Source: an uncultured Bacteroidales bacterium (GTDB lineage Bacteria; Bacteroidota; Bacteroidia; Bacteroidales; UBA932). Taken from it: a DNA stretch of 64,000 nucleotides. The DNA is taken from the NCBI GenBank assembly GCA_900541925.1, contig UQMB01000010.1:1-64000 (forward strand), given 5' to 3'. The translations under genes and the position numbers were made by a program. The notes beneath the pieces were generated by a model. That model was given only the letters and a program-made list of their open reading frames with translations. It did no database searches and had not been told where the DNA came from. Below are positions 35,642 to 44,720 of the stretch, in pieces; the stretch's first letter is position 1, and every line of letters begins with the position of its first letter.

Positions 35642-38600
35642 TTAGAAAGTGATTTCTACGCCGAGCGCGTATGTTTTCATTACAGGATAGCTGGTGGAAC
35701 TGATCCCGAGCCCCATTTCCGGATCCCATCCGTCCCACCCGGTGAGTGTCAGGAGATTCTTACCGCTGAAGAATACGCGGAGGGCGTCAATCTTGGCCTT
35801 CTGGAGTGTCTTCTGGCTGAAAGTGTAGCCAAGCGATAAATCCTGCAGGCGGACGAAGCTTCTTGACTGGAGAATGTCGGCATCCATGGCAGGTGAGTTC
35901 CATGAAATCCCGAACTTGGCACCAGTGTTGGACGGTGACCAGTAGTCATAGCAGTCAAACCAGTTGAGGTTGGACGCGTTGCCGGTTGAGTGGCTGACAT
36001 AGCTCGGCTTCTCGTTGTACGCGAGATAACCGTCCTTGCCGCCGTTGATGATGTTGAGGAAGAAACTTAGGTCGAATCCCTTATAGTTGAAGGTGTTTCT
36101 GATACCCATAGTGAAGAGCGGCTCGGTGTGTCCGAGGATGACGCGGTCGTTGGCCGGGGTGATTTCTCCGTCCCCGTCCTGGTCTTTGATCTTGTAGTTG
36201 CCAGGATAGTAGCCCTTAGGTATGATGCCTGCTGCTTCGTCTTCGAGCTGCCAGATGCCCTCTACTTCGTATCCGTAGATGGTCCCGAGGGGCTCTCCGA
36301 TGAACAGGCCGCTGGAAATCAAGTCGTCCTCTCTTCCGTCTCCGTCCTTGTCCTCTCCGAGCAGGGAGACCACACGATTCCTGTTGGCGGCGAAGTTGAG
36401 GTTGATGTTCCAGCTGAAGTCGTTTGTCTTGACCGGGGTACCGTTGAGGACAATCTCGATGCCGTTGTTCCTGATCTTGCCGATATTGCTGCGGACGCTG
36501 GTGAATCCGGTAGGACTCGGTACCACGACATCCCAGAGAAGGTCTGTGGTGGTGGCGTTGTACAGGTCAACAGAACCGTTCAGGCGATTGTTGAAGAATG
36601 CGAAATCTATTCCCGCGTTGAATTCGGCTGTGGTCTCCCACTTGAGGTCGGAGTTGGCCATGCTTGAGACGCTTGTCCCGAATGAGGTTCCTGCCCCGTC
36701 ACCGTAGACATATCCGTTTGTTACGGCGACTTTTGCCAATGAACTGTAGCGGGATGTCTGATTGCCCGTTACGCCGTAACTGGCGCGGAGCTTAAGATTG
36801 TCCACCCATTTGGCATTCTGCATCCAAGGTTCTCTGGAGATTGTCCAGCCGAGGCCGACCGATGGGAACAGGCCGAACTTGTGGTTGGCGGCAAATCCTG
36901 AGAAACCGTCGCGGCGCAGGGTCGCGGTGAAGAAGTACCTGCTGTCGTAGTTGTAGGCGAATCTGAACATCTGGTAGAGGTTGCTCTCTTCCCACGCGTT
37001 GGACTTGGTCTTCTGTGTGACAGCCTGTGAGAGGTTGTCGTACCCGAGGGAGAAGTTGGAGAACTGTGTGCCGAGGGCAGTGGTCTGGTCGAAGCTTCTC
37101 TTGTTGGCACCGTATACGAATGTCGCGTTGATGTTATGCCTGTTGAAGTTGCGGGTGTAGTTGATTATGTTGTCAAGCAACCAGTAGTATGTGTTGCTTA
37201 TCTCCTTGGAGGCCTCTCCTGTCTGGCTGGCAGAATAGCGGTTGAAGTTGTAGGCGTTGACCACATTGGTCATGTAGTTGTAGTTGACCCTGTAGGTGAG
37301 TCCCGTGATCCATGGCACCGTCACGAGTCCGTAGACTGTGGTGTTGATCTGGTGACGCTTGTCGGAGTCATTTGACTGCATCTTGAGGAACGGGTTGATG
37401 ATAAGACTTCCGTTCGGGTTGACAATCCAGTTGCCGTCTTCGTCTTTAGATCCTACCACACTCGGCATTCTGCTGAGCGCTCCGATATCGGGTGAATCTC
37501 CGGAGTAGTCGTTGAATGAGAGCATGGTGTTTGTCCCGACTTTGAGCCAGGAGTTGAGCGTGACATCGATGTTGGAGCGGAATGTCGTTCTCTTGTATGA
37601 GTCGTTCAGGACTATGCCTCCCTGGTCGGTATAGCTTCCTGAGAGGAAGTATGATACGTTCTTGCTGCCTCCGGTCACGTTGACGGTGTTGGTATAGAGG
37701 TGTCCTGTGCGCGTGCCGTTGTCCCACCAGTCGTATTCTGTGCCGTTATTGATGCCCTCGAATACGATGTCGTTCATGCCCGTGCTTGTCATTGACCAGT
37801 CAGGGTTGGCTGCAGTGTAGCCGGATTCTGCGGTGTAGGCGTTCTTGAAATCCACATCGCGGATTTTCTTGAGGTAGGCCTCGCGGTCCAGAGGATGGTA
37901 GTTGCGGGTAGGGTTGCTGAATGACCAGTTGCTTGACCAGCTGATCTTTGGGGCCATCTCGTTGCGGCCGCTCTTGCTTGTGATCATCAGGACGCCGTTG
38001 GCTGCCTTGGCTCCGTATACGGCTTTGCTGCTCGCGTCCTTGAGGACATCGATGGCCTCGATGTCAGACGGGTTGATGTCGGAGATTCTTCCGTTGTATA
38101 TGATGCCGTCCAGTACAATCAGAGGGTCGGTACTGCCGTTGATTGTCGTTTGGCCGCGCACTTCAATGGCGGGTTCGGCTCCGGCGTAGTTGGTCTGCGC
38201 AATCTGGAGTCCGGCGACCCCGCCCTGGAGCGCCTGGAGGATGTTGGAGTTCGGTGCCGTCTTGACCGATGAGAGGTCAGCTTTGACTACGGAACCGGTG
38301 AGGTCAGACTTCTTCATGGTACCATAGCCGATCACGACAACCTCTTCGAGGGCTTCAGAGTCGTCCTGGAGGGTGATTTTGAGCTCTGTGCCGTCCCATA
38401 CGGCTTCTTGGTCACTGTAGCCGAGGCAGGATATCGTGAGTACGGAGCCTTTCGTAATGCCCGGCAGGCTGAATCGTCCGTCCATATCGGTGATGACTCC
38501 GTTGGTGGTGCCCTTCACCACCACTCCGGCACCGATGACTGCATCGCCGCGGCTGTCAATGATGACACCCTTGGCGGGTTCGGTTTCCTGCGGCTTCGTC

Positions 38601-38890
38601 CTGGTGATGACGATGTTCTTGCCTTTGATTTCGAAGCTGACATTCTGCCCGGCCAGGATCTGTTCGGCCGCCTGTCTGATGTCGCTTGCGTTTACATTGA
38701 TTTCCTTTGTCGTGTCAATGTCGCCTGTTGCGAACACGAATGAGAACCCGGTGCTGTGCTTGAGTTCATAGATGGCCTGCTTTACATTGACCTTGTCAAG
38801 CTTGAGAGGCGCTATGGACTGTGCTGAAACACCGGCGCTGAAAAGCAAAAGACCTGCGGCCATCAACAGGGCCGCTCTTCCATTTTTCAT
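35642..38890 (-). CDS. SusC/RagA-family receptor with STN signalling domain
   Basis: This 1082-residue TonB-dependent protein has a signal peptide (to SAGVSAQS), an STN domain (about 25-95, DKVNVKQAIYELKHSTGF), a carboxypeptidase-like domain (about 105-185), the plug (about 195-320, VVIGYGTMKKSDLTGS) and a barrel. STN domains pass a ligand signal to a FecR anti-sigma protein, and both fecR and an ECF sigma gene lie directly upstream, so the three make a trans-envelope switch. I start at ATG 38890; the frame stays open to 39025 but those residues do not form a signal peptide. Confidence 0.94.
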   Translation of the reverse strand: MKNGRAALLMAAGLLLFSAGVSAQSIAPLKLDKVNVKQAIYELKHSTGFSFVFATGDIDTTKEINVNASDIRQAAEQILAGQNVSFEIKGKNIVITRTKPQETEPAKGVIIDSRGDAVIGAGVVVKGTTNGVITDMDGRFSLPGITKGSVLTISCLGYSDQEAVWDGTELKITLQDDSEALEEVVVIGYGTMKKSDLTGSVVKADLSSVKTAPNSNILQALQGGVAGLQIAQTNYAGAEPAIEVRGQTTINGSTDPLIVLDGIIYNGRISDINPSDIEAIDVLKDASSKAVYGAKAANGVLMITSKSGRNEMAPKISWSSNWSFSNPTRNYHPLDREAYLKKIRDVDFKNAYTAESGYTAANPDWSMTSTGMNDIVFEGINNGTEYDWWDNGTRTGHLYTNTVNVTGGSKNVSYFLSGSYTDQGGIVLNDSYKRTTFRSNIDVTLNSWLKVGTNTMLSFNDYSGDSPDIGALSRMPSVVGSKDEDGNWIVNPNGSLIINPFLKMQSNDSDKRHQINTTVYGLVTVPWITGLTYRVNYNYMTNVVNAYNFNRYSASQTGEASKEISNTYYWLLDNIINYTRNFNRHNINATFVYGANKRSFDQTTALGTQFSNFSLGYDNLSQAVTQKTKSNAWEESNLYQMFRFAYNYDSRYFFTATLRRDGFSGFAANHKFGLFPSVGLGWTISREPWMQNAKWVDNLKLRASYGVTGNQTSRYSSLAKVAVTNGYVYGDGAGTSFGTSVSSMANSDLKWETTAEFNAGIDFAFFNNRLNGSVDLYNATTTDLLWDVVVPSPTGFTSVRSNIGKIRNNGIEIVLNGTPVKTNDFSWNINLNFAANRNRVVSLLGEDKDGDGREDDLISSGLFIGEPLGTIYGYEVEGIWQLEDEAAGIIPKGYYPGNYKIKDQDGDGEITPANDRVILGHTEPLFTMGIRNTFNYKGFDLSFFLNIINGGKDGYLAYNEKPSYVSHSTGNASNLNWFDCYDYWSPSNTGAKFGISWNSPAMDADILQSRSFVRLQDLSLGYTFSQKTLQKAKIDALRVFFSGKNLLTLTGWDGWDPEMGLGISSTSYPVMKTYALGVEITF

Positions 38891-38934
38891 AAACGAGTGG
38901 TTTTTGGATTTGATTATTAGTGTAATAATATGTT

Positions 38935-39948
38935 TTACTCGATTACATATTTCCGTCCTGTCTTGGTATATGTTATTTTTCCAGTTGAACTGAACTTGCC
39001 GAGGATGTCCTCGATGCCGTCGCATTCCGAGAATTCTCCGTAGAAGCGGATTTCCAGTTTGGAGGAATCCCGGATTTCTATGTCAGCCCCGAACTCGCGC
39101 TGCAGTTTCTTGATGATCTCACCCAGCTTCTCCTCATCGAAGAACACTTCTCCGGTCTTCCAGGATGAGATGGCCCCTGTCCTGGCGACCTCTATCTTCA
39201 TATCTCCCGTCTGCTTGTCAAGTGTGCATTTTTGATCCGGGAAGAGGAGTCTTTCATGTGAGTCCTTGAGGAGGTTGCGCATTGAGATGCGGCCTTTCTC
39301 AAGGGAGACTATGATTTCGTCATCTTCGGGGTAGTTCCTGAAGTTGAACTCGGTGCCGAGCACTTTGATGTCCATTCCGTCCGTCTTGACTGTGAATGGC
39401 ATTTCCGGATTACGGCTGACTTTGAAGTGGCACTCTCCGCTCATGGAGATGTCCCTGTTCTCAACTCCAAAGCCTTGGGAGTAGCTTATGCTGGAACGGC
39501 TGTTGAGCCAGACTTCACTGCTGTCAGGCAGCACCACTCTCGTTCTGGAACCTGCCGGGGCCTCAATTCTGATGTCGGCAAAGGCGTCATAGGCATCTGC
39601 GCGTCCAAGATTGAATGAGTATAGGGCAATGATGCCGGCCGCTATGGCTGCAAACGCCCCACAGGCGAAGCATAGTGCTCTTCTGCGTGATGTGCGGCCG
39701 CTCCGCTTTCTCATTACATCCTTGCGGAACCGCGCATAGGCCCTGTCGGCATTGTATTTTTCTGAGATTGATCCGGCCTGCAGGGCTGTCCAGATCTCTC
39801 TTAGTTGTCTGAATGCCTTGAGGTTGTCGTCAGATTCTCCGATCCACGCTTCAAGCTTGGACTGTCCGGACACGCTGAGTTCACCCTTGAAGCAGGCAAG
39901 GGACAGGTCAATTATATTTTGAGGTATCTCTTTCATCTTTCTTTTCAT
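38935..39948 (-). CDS. FecR-family anti-sigma factor
   Basis: This 337-residue inner-membrane protein has a cytoplasmic N-terminus (1-90), one membrane segment (91-112), a periplasmic FecR domain (about 125-225) and a C-terminal DUF4974-like domain (about 265-337) that contacts the STN domain of the receptor. It should hold the ECF sigma factor inactive until the SusC outside binds its glycan. Start and sigma stop overlap by four bases, so the pair is translationally coupled, and the STN-SusC gene follows after 44 bases. Confidence 0.92.
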   Translation of the reverse strand: MKRKMKEIPQNIIDLSLACFKGELSVSGQSKLEAWIGESDDNLKAFRQLREIWTALQAGSISEKYNADRAYARFRKDVMRKRSGRTSRRRALCFACGAFAAIAAGIIALYSFNLGRADAYDAFADIRIEAPAGSRTRVVLPDSSEVWLNSRSSISYSQGFGVENRDISMSGECHFKVSRNPEMPFTVKTDGMDIKVLGTEFNFRNYPEDDEIIVSLEKGRISMRNLLKDSHERLLFPDQKCTLDKQTGDMKIEVARTGAISSWKTGEVFFDEEKLGEIIKKLQREFGADIEIRDSSKLEIRFYGEFSECDGIEDILGKFSSTGKITYTKTGRKYVIE

Positions 39949-40532
39949 TTAGACAAGATGGACAGTAAAACGGGTAGTGAAAAAATGCCGACATAGTCTC
40001 CGAGTTTGTCGCGGAGCAGGGCAAAAGCGTTCTTCATGTGGTACTTGACGGTGTTTACGGAAATTCCCAGTTCGTTGGCGATTTGCTCGTATTTGAGACC
40101 ATCCTCCTTGTTCTTGAGGAGTATGCGCCGACATTCGTCGGGCAGCGAATCGACGGCTTGCCTGACGGCTTCGATCATCTCATCGTCAAGCATCTTGCCC
40201 AAAGGGTATGTGCCGTCCACAACTTCTCTTTCCAGGAACCTCTCTGCTTCGAGAGGCTTGAGGTTCTTGATGTGGAACGAACGTAGATAGTTGATGCAGC
40301 GGTTGCGCACCGATGACAGCAGATAGGATCTGAGCGACTGCTTTATCCTGATGGCGCCGCGTTTCTCCCACAGGTCGGCCATCACATCGTCAACAAGGGC
40401 GGCGGCGGTGAAGTCGTCTTTGACATATTGGAATGCGAGGTGGCACATGACGGGGTAGTGAGTGTTGAACAGCTGTTTCCAGGCCCGGTCGTCCCCGTTT
40501 CTCAGGGGAACTAAAAGCAGGTTGTCGTCCAT
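39945..40532 (-). CDS. ECF RNA polymerase sigma factor
   Basis: This 195-residue protein has sigma region 2 (about 20-90, with AAALVDDVMADLWEKR) and region 4 (about 130-185, with LPDECRRILLKNKEDG and a helix-turn-helix). Under FecR control it should direct transcription of the SusCD/GH105 genes. I use ATG 40532; a TTG at 40538 would overlap the IclR stop. Only two bases separate it from that stop, so the sigma gene appears to be read together with the regulator, an uncommon pairing. Confidence 0.92.
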   Translation of the reverse strand: MDDNLLLVPLRNGDDRAWKQLFNTHYPVMCHLAFQYVKDDFTAAALVDDVMADLWEKRGAIRIKQSLRSYLLSSVRNRCINYLRSFHIKNLKPLEAERFLEREVVDGTYPLGKMLDDEMIEAVRQAVDSLPDECRRILLKNKEDGLKYEQIANELGISVNTVKYHMKNAFALLRDKLGDYVGIFSLPVLLSILSK

Positions 40533-40534
40533 AT

Positions 40535-41269
40535 TCAAGACAGGTGTGAATTGATTTCTCCGGCTGTCTGCAGGATTTCCTTCACGAGGAAGTCGAGATG
40601 CCGGATGTCGGCCCGGTAGTCGGGCAAGTAATATCCCAGACTGGCGATAACCCTGCCGTGATGGAAAATCGGAACGGCTATGCTGAGTACATGGTGCTTG
40701 TTGGTGCTGATGATATATTCCCGGCCCTTGATGCTTTTAAGTTCTCGGTCAAGGTCTTCTCTGGACTTGATTTCAGGCCAGTCGTCTCCCGGCAGGCCGA
40801 TCTCTTCGATCACACTGTCGATCTGCTCGGGCGTATAGTGCGCGAGGATCATTCTTCCGGTGACAGCCTTATATACGCTGATGTTGTCGCTGGTGCGTGC
40901 TTCGACCTCGTGGTCCCCGAAGGCTGTGTGCAGGAGTGATCTGCGACAACTGCGGATGACAGAGAGGAGTACGTTCTCATTGGTCCTCCGGCTGAGCTCG
41001 TCTATGAGTGGGAAGGAGAATTTCAGCAGCGGTTCCTCATCCGTGCTCTCTCCTGCCAGTTCGAAGAGTCTGCGCCCGAGCATGTAGCCCTTGCGCCGGT
41101 CCGGCTGGCAGACAAGGTCTAGTTCCACCATGGTCTTGAGGATGTTGGCGCAGGTTCCGCGGTTGAGTGAGAGGCTGTCCGCGATTTCGGAAAGTGAAAT
41201 CTGCCTACCCTTATTTCTGGCCAGGATGTCTAATATATCGGTGGCCTTTTTTAATACTTGAATTTGCAT
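40535..41269 (-). CDS. IclR-family transcriptional regulator
   Basis: This 244-residue protein has an N-terminal winged helix-turn-helix (about 1-65, SLSEIADSLSLNRGTC) and a C-terminal GAF-like effector domain (about 75-240) where small acids bind. In other bacteria IclR proteins such as KdgR control uronate and pectin catabolism through 2-keto-3-deoxygluconate, so a similar role here is plausible. It is divergent from the mannonate dehydratase gene across 88 bases, where its operator probably lies. The sigma gene follows immediately, so this regulator may also set the level of the sigma/FecR system. Confidence 0.9.
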   Translation of the reverse strand: MQIQVLKKATDILDILARNKGRQISLSEIADSLSLNRGTCANILKTMVELDLVCQPDRRKGYMLGRRLFELAGESTDEEPLLKFSFPLIDELSRRTNENVLLSVIRSCRRSLLHTAFGDHEVEARTSDNISVYKAVTGRMILAHYTPEQIDSVIEEIGLPGDDWPEIKSREDLDRELKSIKGREYIISTNKHHVLSIAVPIFHHGRVIASLGYYLPDYRADIRHLDFLVKEILQTAGEINSHLS

Positions 41270-41289
41270 AGCTGAATTGTTTTACAATG

Positions 41290-41297
41290 CAAAAATA
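41290..41297 (-). promoter_or_regulatory. Likely -7 box of the IclR-sigma-FecR run
   Basis: TATTTTTG on the minus strand is an exact TAnnTTTG box, 20 bases before the IclR ATG. A standard -33 TTTG is not seen at 19-21 bases. It lies in the gap shared with the uronate genes. Confidence 0.45.
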
Positions 41298-41342
41298 AAG
41301 AAAGTATTTTAATTATATGTTCACCAATGTAAAATTATTTCA

Positions 41343-41350
41343 TACATTTA
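41343..41350 (+). promoter_or_regulatory. Possible -7 box of the uronate catabolic operon
   Basis: TACATTTA differs from the consensus only in its last base and ends seven bases before the ATG at 41358. It would again give a very short leader. The operator for the divergent IclR protein is expected in the same 88 bases, but I see no clear palindrome. Confidence 0.35.
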
Positions 41351-41357
41351 CCACATA

Positions 41358-42326
41358 ATGAAACTTGCACATTTTTTCAAGACAGCCGTCCCTGATATCA
41401 AATGGGATCTGTGCCTGCAGATGGGAGTCAAATATGCTGTGGCGAAACTTTCTCCGGAATTGACGGGGAAGGATCCGATTTGGCATTACTCCGTGCTTGA
41501 GCAGGCTAAAGAGTCTTTCGCCTCCAGAGGGCTTGAGCTCATCGCACTTGAAGGGGACCAGTTCGACATGACCCGCATCAAGCTTGGCTTGCCTGGGCGC
41601 GAAGAGGATGCTGAACACTACCGGGAGATGCTTGCCAACATGGGCAGACTCGGCATCTCGACCCTCTGTTACAATTTCATGCAGACCGGCTGGTTCCGGA
41701 CGAGGGTGGATATCAAGGAGCGCGGAGGCGCTCTTGTGACCGGATTCGATTCGTGTGAAGCCAATGCTCTTCCTGACAAGGAGTATGCTCCTGTGAGTGC
41801 GGAGCAGGTATGGGAAAACTACCGCTGGTTCATCTCACAGGTAATTCCGGCTGCTGAAGAGTCCGGGGTGAGGATGGGGCTTCATCCGGACGATCCGCCT
41901 GTCCCCAGCATTCAGGGTGTAGGCCGTTTCTTCACCTGTCCCGAGCATATCGATCTCGCGTTGTCGCTCAGCGACAGCCCGTCCCACTGCCTCACATTCT
42001 GCCAAGGGACATATGTGACTATGGGGGCTGATATTCGCGACTGTTTCCACAAGTGGAAGGACCGTGTCGTTTTCGTGCATCTGAGGGATGTATCGGGAAC
42101 TGCCGGCCATTTTCATGAGACTTTCCACGATGACGGCCCCACTGACATGCCTGCGATGCTGAAGTTCTACGCGGACGAGGGGTTCAACGGAATCTTGCGT
42201 TCCGACCATGTGCCTACAATGGCCGGAGAAGACAATGATGACCCGAGCTATTCCATGAACGGCAGTCTCTTCGGTGTGGGATATATCAAGGGTATAATGG
42301 ACGCGCTCGCAATTAAGGCTGACTGA
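41358..42326 (+). CDS. uxuA: Mannonate dehydratase (UxuA family)
   Basis: The enzyme removes water from D-mannonate to give 2-keto-3-deoxygluconate. The 322-residue TIM barrel carries the UxuA metal-site block GLHPDDPP with His176, then the CQGTYVTMG strand and HLRDV. E. coli UxuA is about 394 residues, so this is a short form. It is the first gene of a five-gene run with uronate isomerase and an SDR, which would make mannonate from glucuronate. The short length leaves some doubt over substrate; the context supports mannonate. Confidence 0.85.
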   Translation: MKLAHFFKTAVPDIKWDLCLQMGVKYAVAKLSPELTGKDPIWHYSVLEQAKESFASRGLELIALEGDQFDMTRIKLGLPGREEDAEHYREMLANMGRLGISTLCYNFMQTGWFRTRVDIKERGGALVTGFDSCEANALPDKEYAPVSAEQVWENYRWFISQVIPAAEESGVRMGLHPDDPPVPSIQGVGRFFTCPEHIDLALSLSDSPSHCLTFCQGTYVTMGADIRDCFHKWKDRVVFVHLRDVSGTAGHFHETFHDDGPTDMPAMLKFYADEGFNGILRSDHVPTMAGEDNDDPSYSMNGSLFGVGYIKGIMDALAIKAD

Positions 42327-42330
42327 TCTT

Positions 42331-43998
42331 ATGTACGCTTCTCTTCAAACTCTCGACTATGTAGCCGTAGTCGTCTATATAGCTCTGATGGCCGTTGTCG
42401 GCCTGCTTTTCGCCTGGATTGTCAAGGATTCAGGCTCATACTTCAAGGGCGGCGGCGCCATTCCATGGACCATGGCCGCCGTTACCAATTTCATGGGTCT
42501 GTTCAGCACGTTCGTGTTTGTGGCCTATGCCGGTGTGGCCTATGAATACGGCCTGGTGTCAATCTCCGTGTTCTGGAGTTTCGTCCCGGCCTGCATCATA
42601 GGAGGCCTGTTCTTCGCCAAGAGGTGGAGGCGTTCCGGATATACGACTCCAACCGAGTACCTTGAGCTGCGTTACAATTTTCCTGTGAGAGAGATTACAA
42701 GTTGGGTGGGTCTTGTGATGCGTTTCCTTGACAACATGGTAAGACTCTACGCCATCGGGATCTTCATCACAGCTGTCACCCCGCTCTCATTGGAATGGTC
42801 GATTATCATTTCCGGTGTGATAGTCACACTGTTCAACCTCTTCGGGGGGATGTGGTCGGTGTCAATCATGAGCACCATACAGTTCGTCATAATGATTCTT
42901 GTGACTCTTGTGCTGCTGCCACTGTCCCTTCAGGACGCTGGCGGTCTTGGACATATCCAAGAGGTCATGCCGGATCACCTCAAGTGGTTCAACGGGCCGA
43001 AAGGGGCCCCGTTCTGGTTCACTGTCTATACGATAATGTCCATCATCAAGAGCAATGAGAACTGGACATTCATTCAGAAATACTACTGTGTCCGGGATGA
43101 AAAGTCTGCACAGAAAACGGCTTGGGTCACGGCCCTGCTCTTCCTCGTGTTCACCCCGGTATTTCTCCTTCCGGCTGTGGCCGGCCCGATTATCGTCCCG
43201 GGAATCGAAAATCCTGAGATGTCCTATGTGGCAATATCATCCAAACTCCTGCCTGTCGGGATAATGGGTATACTTTTCTCTTCGATGTTCGCGGCCACGA
43301 TGTCCTCCCTCAATGCGGAATACAACGTGATGTCCGGAGTCGTGACCCACGATATATACAAGCGGCTGTTCAACAAGGACGCCACCGACAAGCAGATGCT
43401 GCGCGTCGCGAGGTGGAGCACCCTTATAATCGGTATCGTGATGACAGGCGGCGCCATTCTCATTCAAGGTATCGGGGGGGCCTTCGAGGCCAACAAGCTC
43501 TTCACCGGCATACTTGCCATACCGCTCGGAATCCCTCTGATTCTGGGTATAGTGGCCAAGCGTCCGGGCGGAGCTGCGGCTATGCTTACCATCATAGCCG
43601 GTGTGTCGTTCGGAACCATCGTCAACCTCATTCCCGCCATTTCCTGGGAACTTGGCACCATGCTGGAGATGATATTCTGTCTTGTGATTTACTTCTTCCC
43701 GTACAAGGAGCGGCGTTCGGAGACCAAACAGCGGGAAGTCAGCGAGTTCTTCAAGAAACTTTCCTCTCCGATCCCGGAGGCGGAGAAGCCTGTCATCAGT
43801 CCTCAGTACAAGAAGGTTCTCGTCTCTTTGTTCGCATTCTCGTTTGCGGTGGCGGGGTTCTTGTTCTGCGGCTTGAGTATCCCTTCTATTTCAACTCGTG
43901 GCGGCCTATACAGTTTCATCGCCGGCGCCTTGTGCCTGGCGGCTGCCGCAGGAATAGTTCTCTTTACACGTAAATTCAACAAAACCAGTAAAATATGA
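42331..43998 (+). CDS. Sodium:solute symporter family transporter
   Basis: This 555-residue inner-membrane protein has about thirteen predicted hydrophobic segments and the SSS-family fold (GAIPWTMAAVTNFMGLFSTF near residues 38-57). It probably imports a uronate, an aldonate or a short oligouronide with sodium. It starts four bases after the dehydratase stop and overlaps the RraA-like gene by four bases, so it belongs to the uronate operon. The substrate is inferred from that position. Confidence 0.88.
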   Translation: MYASLQTLDYVAVVVYIALMAVVGLLFAWIVKDSGSYFKGGGAIPWTMAAVTNFMGLFSTFVFVAYAGVAYEYGLVSISVFWSFVPACIIGGLFFAKRWRRSGYTTPTEYLELRYNFPVREITSWVGLVMRFLDNMVRLYAIGIFITAVTPLSLEWSIIISGVIVTLFNLFGGMWSVSIMSTIQFVIMILVTLVLLPLSLQDAGGLGHIQEVMPDHLKWFNGPKGAPFWFTVYTIMSIIKSNENWTFIQKYYCVRDEKSAQKTAWVTALLFLVFTPVFLLPAVAGPIIVPGIENPEMSYVAISSKLLPVGIMGILFSSMFAATMSSLNAEYNVMSGVVTHDIYKRLFNKDATDKQMLRVARWSTLIIGIVMTGGAILIQGIGGAFEANKLFTGILAIPLGIPLILGIVAKRPGGAAAMLTIIAGVSFGTIVNLIPAISWELGTMLEMIFCLVIYFFPYKERRSETKQREVSEFFKKLSSPIPEAEKPVISPQYKKVLVSLFAFSFAVAGFLFCGLSIPSISTRGGLYSFIAGALCLAAAAGIVLFTRKFNKTSKI

Positions 43999-44717
43999 TT
44001 AAAGACTCTACTAGACTCGAAGACCTGACACAAATGCTTGACCACTTTGAGATAAAGCCACTGGAAATATCCGATGTGGAACTTTGTGACAGGCTTGAGA
44101 AACTTTACACCGGAGCCATCAACGATGTGCTCCGCGAACATTGCCTTATGGATCAGGCACTGCCCAACAACATCCTTCCGTTGACTCAGGATATGTGCAA
44201 GGCCGGCGTGGCATACACCATCCGCTCTGCTCCTAACCCGACCGTGGGAGGGGAAATGAACATACGTGCACAGATGTTGGATGCGATGCCGGAGCACTGC
44301 TGCGTGGTCTGGGATGCCGGTATCGAGAATGAAGCTGCCCATTGGGGCGAGGTGATGACTGCATCCGCGATGGCCCGGAATGCCAGAATGGCCGTAATCA
44401 ACGGTGGTCTTCGTGACACTCGTCAGGTGCTTGCCCAGAAATTTCCGGTCTTCTACAGATATCATACCTCCAACGGCTCTCTCGGTCGTACGAAGATCAC
44501 CGAATACAATGTCCCGCTGAGGATCGGCAAGGTATACATCAAGCCGGGAGACTTTATTTTCGGAGACATCGATGGCGTGGTGGTTATCCCGAGAGCGATT
44601 GCTTACGAGGTTCTGGTGAGAGCAGAGAGAATAAAAAGCAATGAGCGCGAGATGAGGGGAATGGTTTACGAGGGATTCTCCGCAGTGGAGATGATTAACA
44701 ATGGCGGTTACTTTTAG
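43995..44717 (+). CDS. RraA-like protein, probable aldolase or lyase
   Basis: This 240-residue protein belongs to the RraA / 4-hydroxy-4-methyl-2-oxoglutarate aldolase family. The signature blocks INGGLRDTRQ and GDIDGVVVIP hold the metal and substrate residues of the family's enzymes. It overlaps the symporter gene by four bases and precedes uxaC by three. Family members cleave or decarboxylate small keto acids, so it may act on a uronate-derived keto acid. Its exact reaction cannot be read from sequence; regulation of RNase E, the role that named the family, is unlikely here. Confidence 0.8.
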   Translation: MIKDSTRLEDLTQMLDHFEIKPLEISDVELCDRLEKLYTGAINDVLREHCLMDQALPNNILPLTQDMCKAGVAYTIRSAPNPTVGGEMNIRAQMLDAMPEHCCVVWDAGIENEAAHWGEVMTASAMARNARMAVINGGLRDTRQVLAQKFPVFYRYHTSNGSLGRTKITEYNVPLRIGKVYIKPGDFIFGDIDGVVVIPRAIAYEVLVRAERIKSNEREMRGMVYEGFSAVEMINNGGYF

Positions 44718-44720
44718 TTT

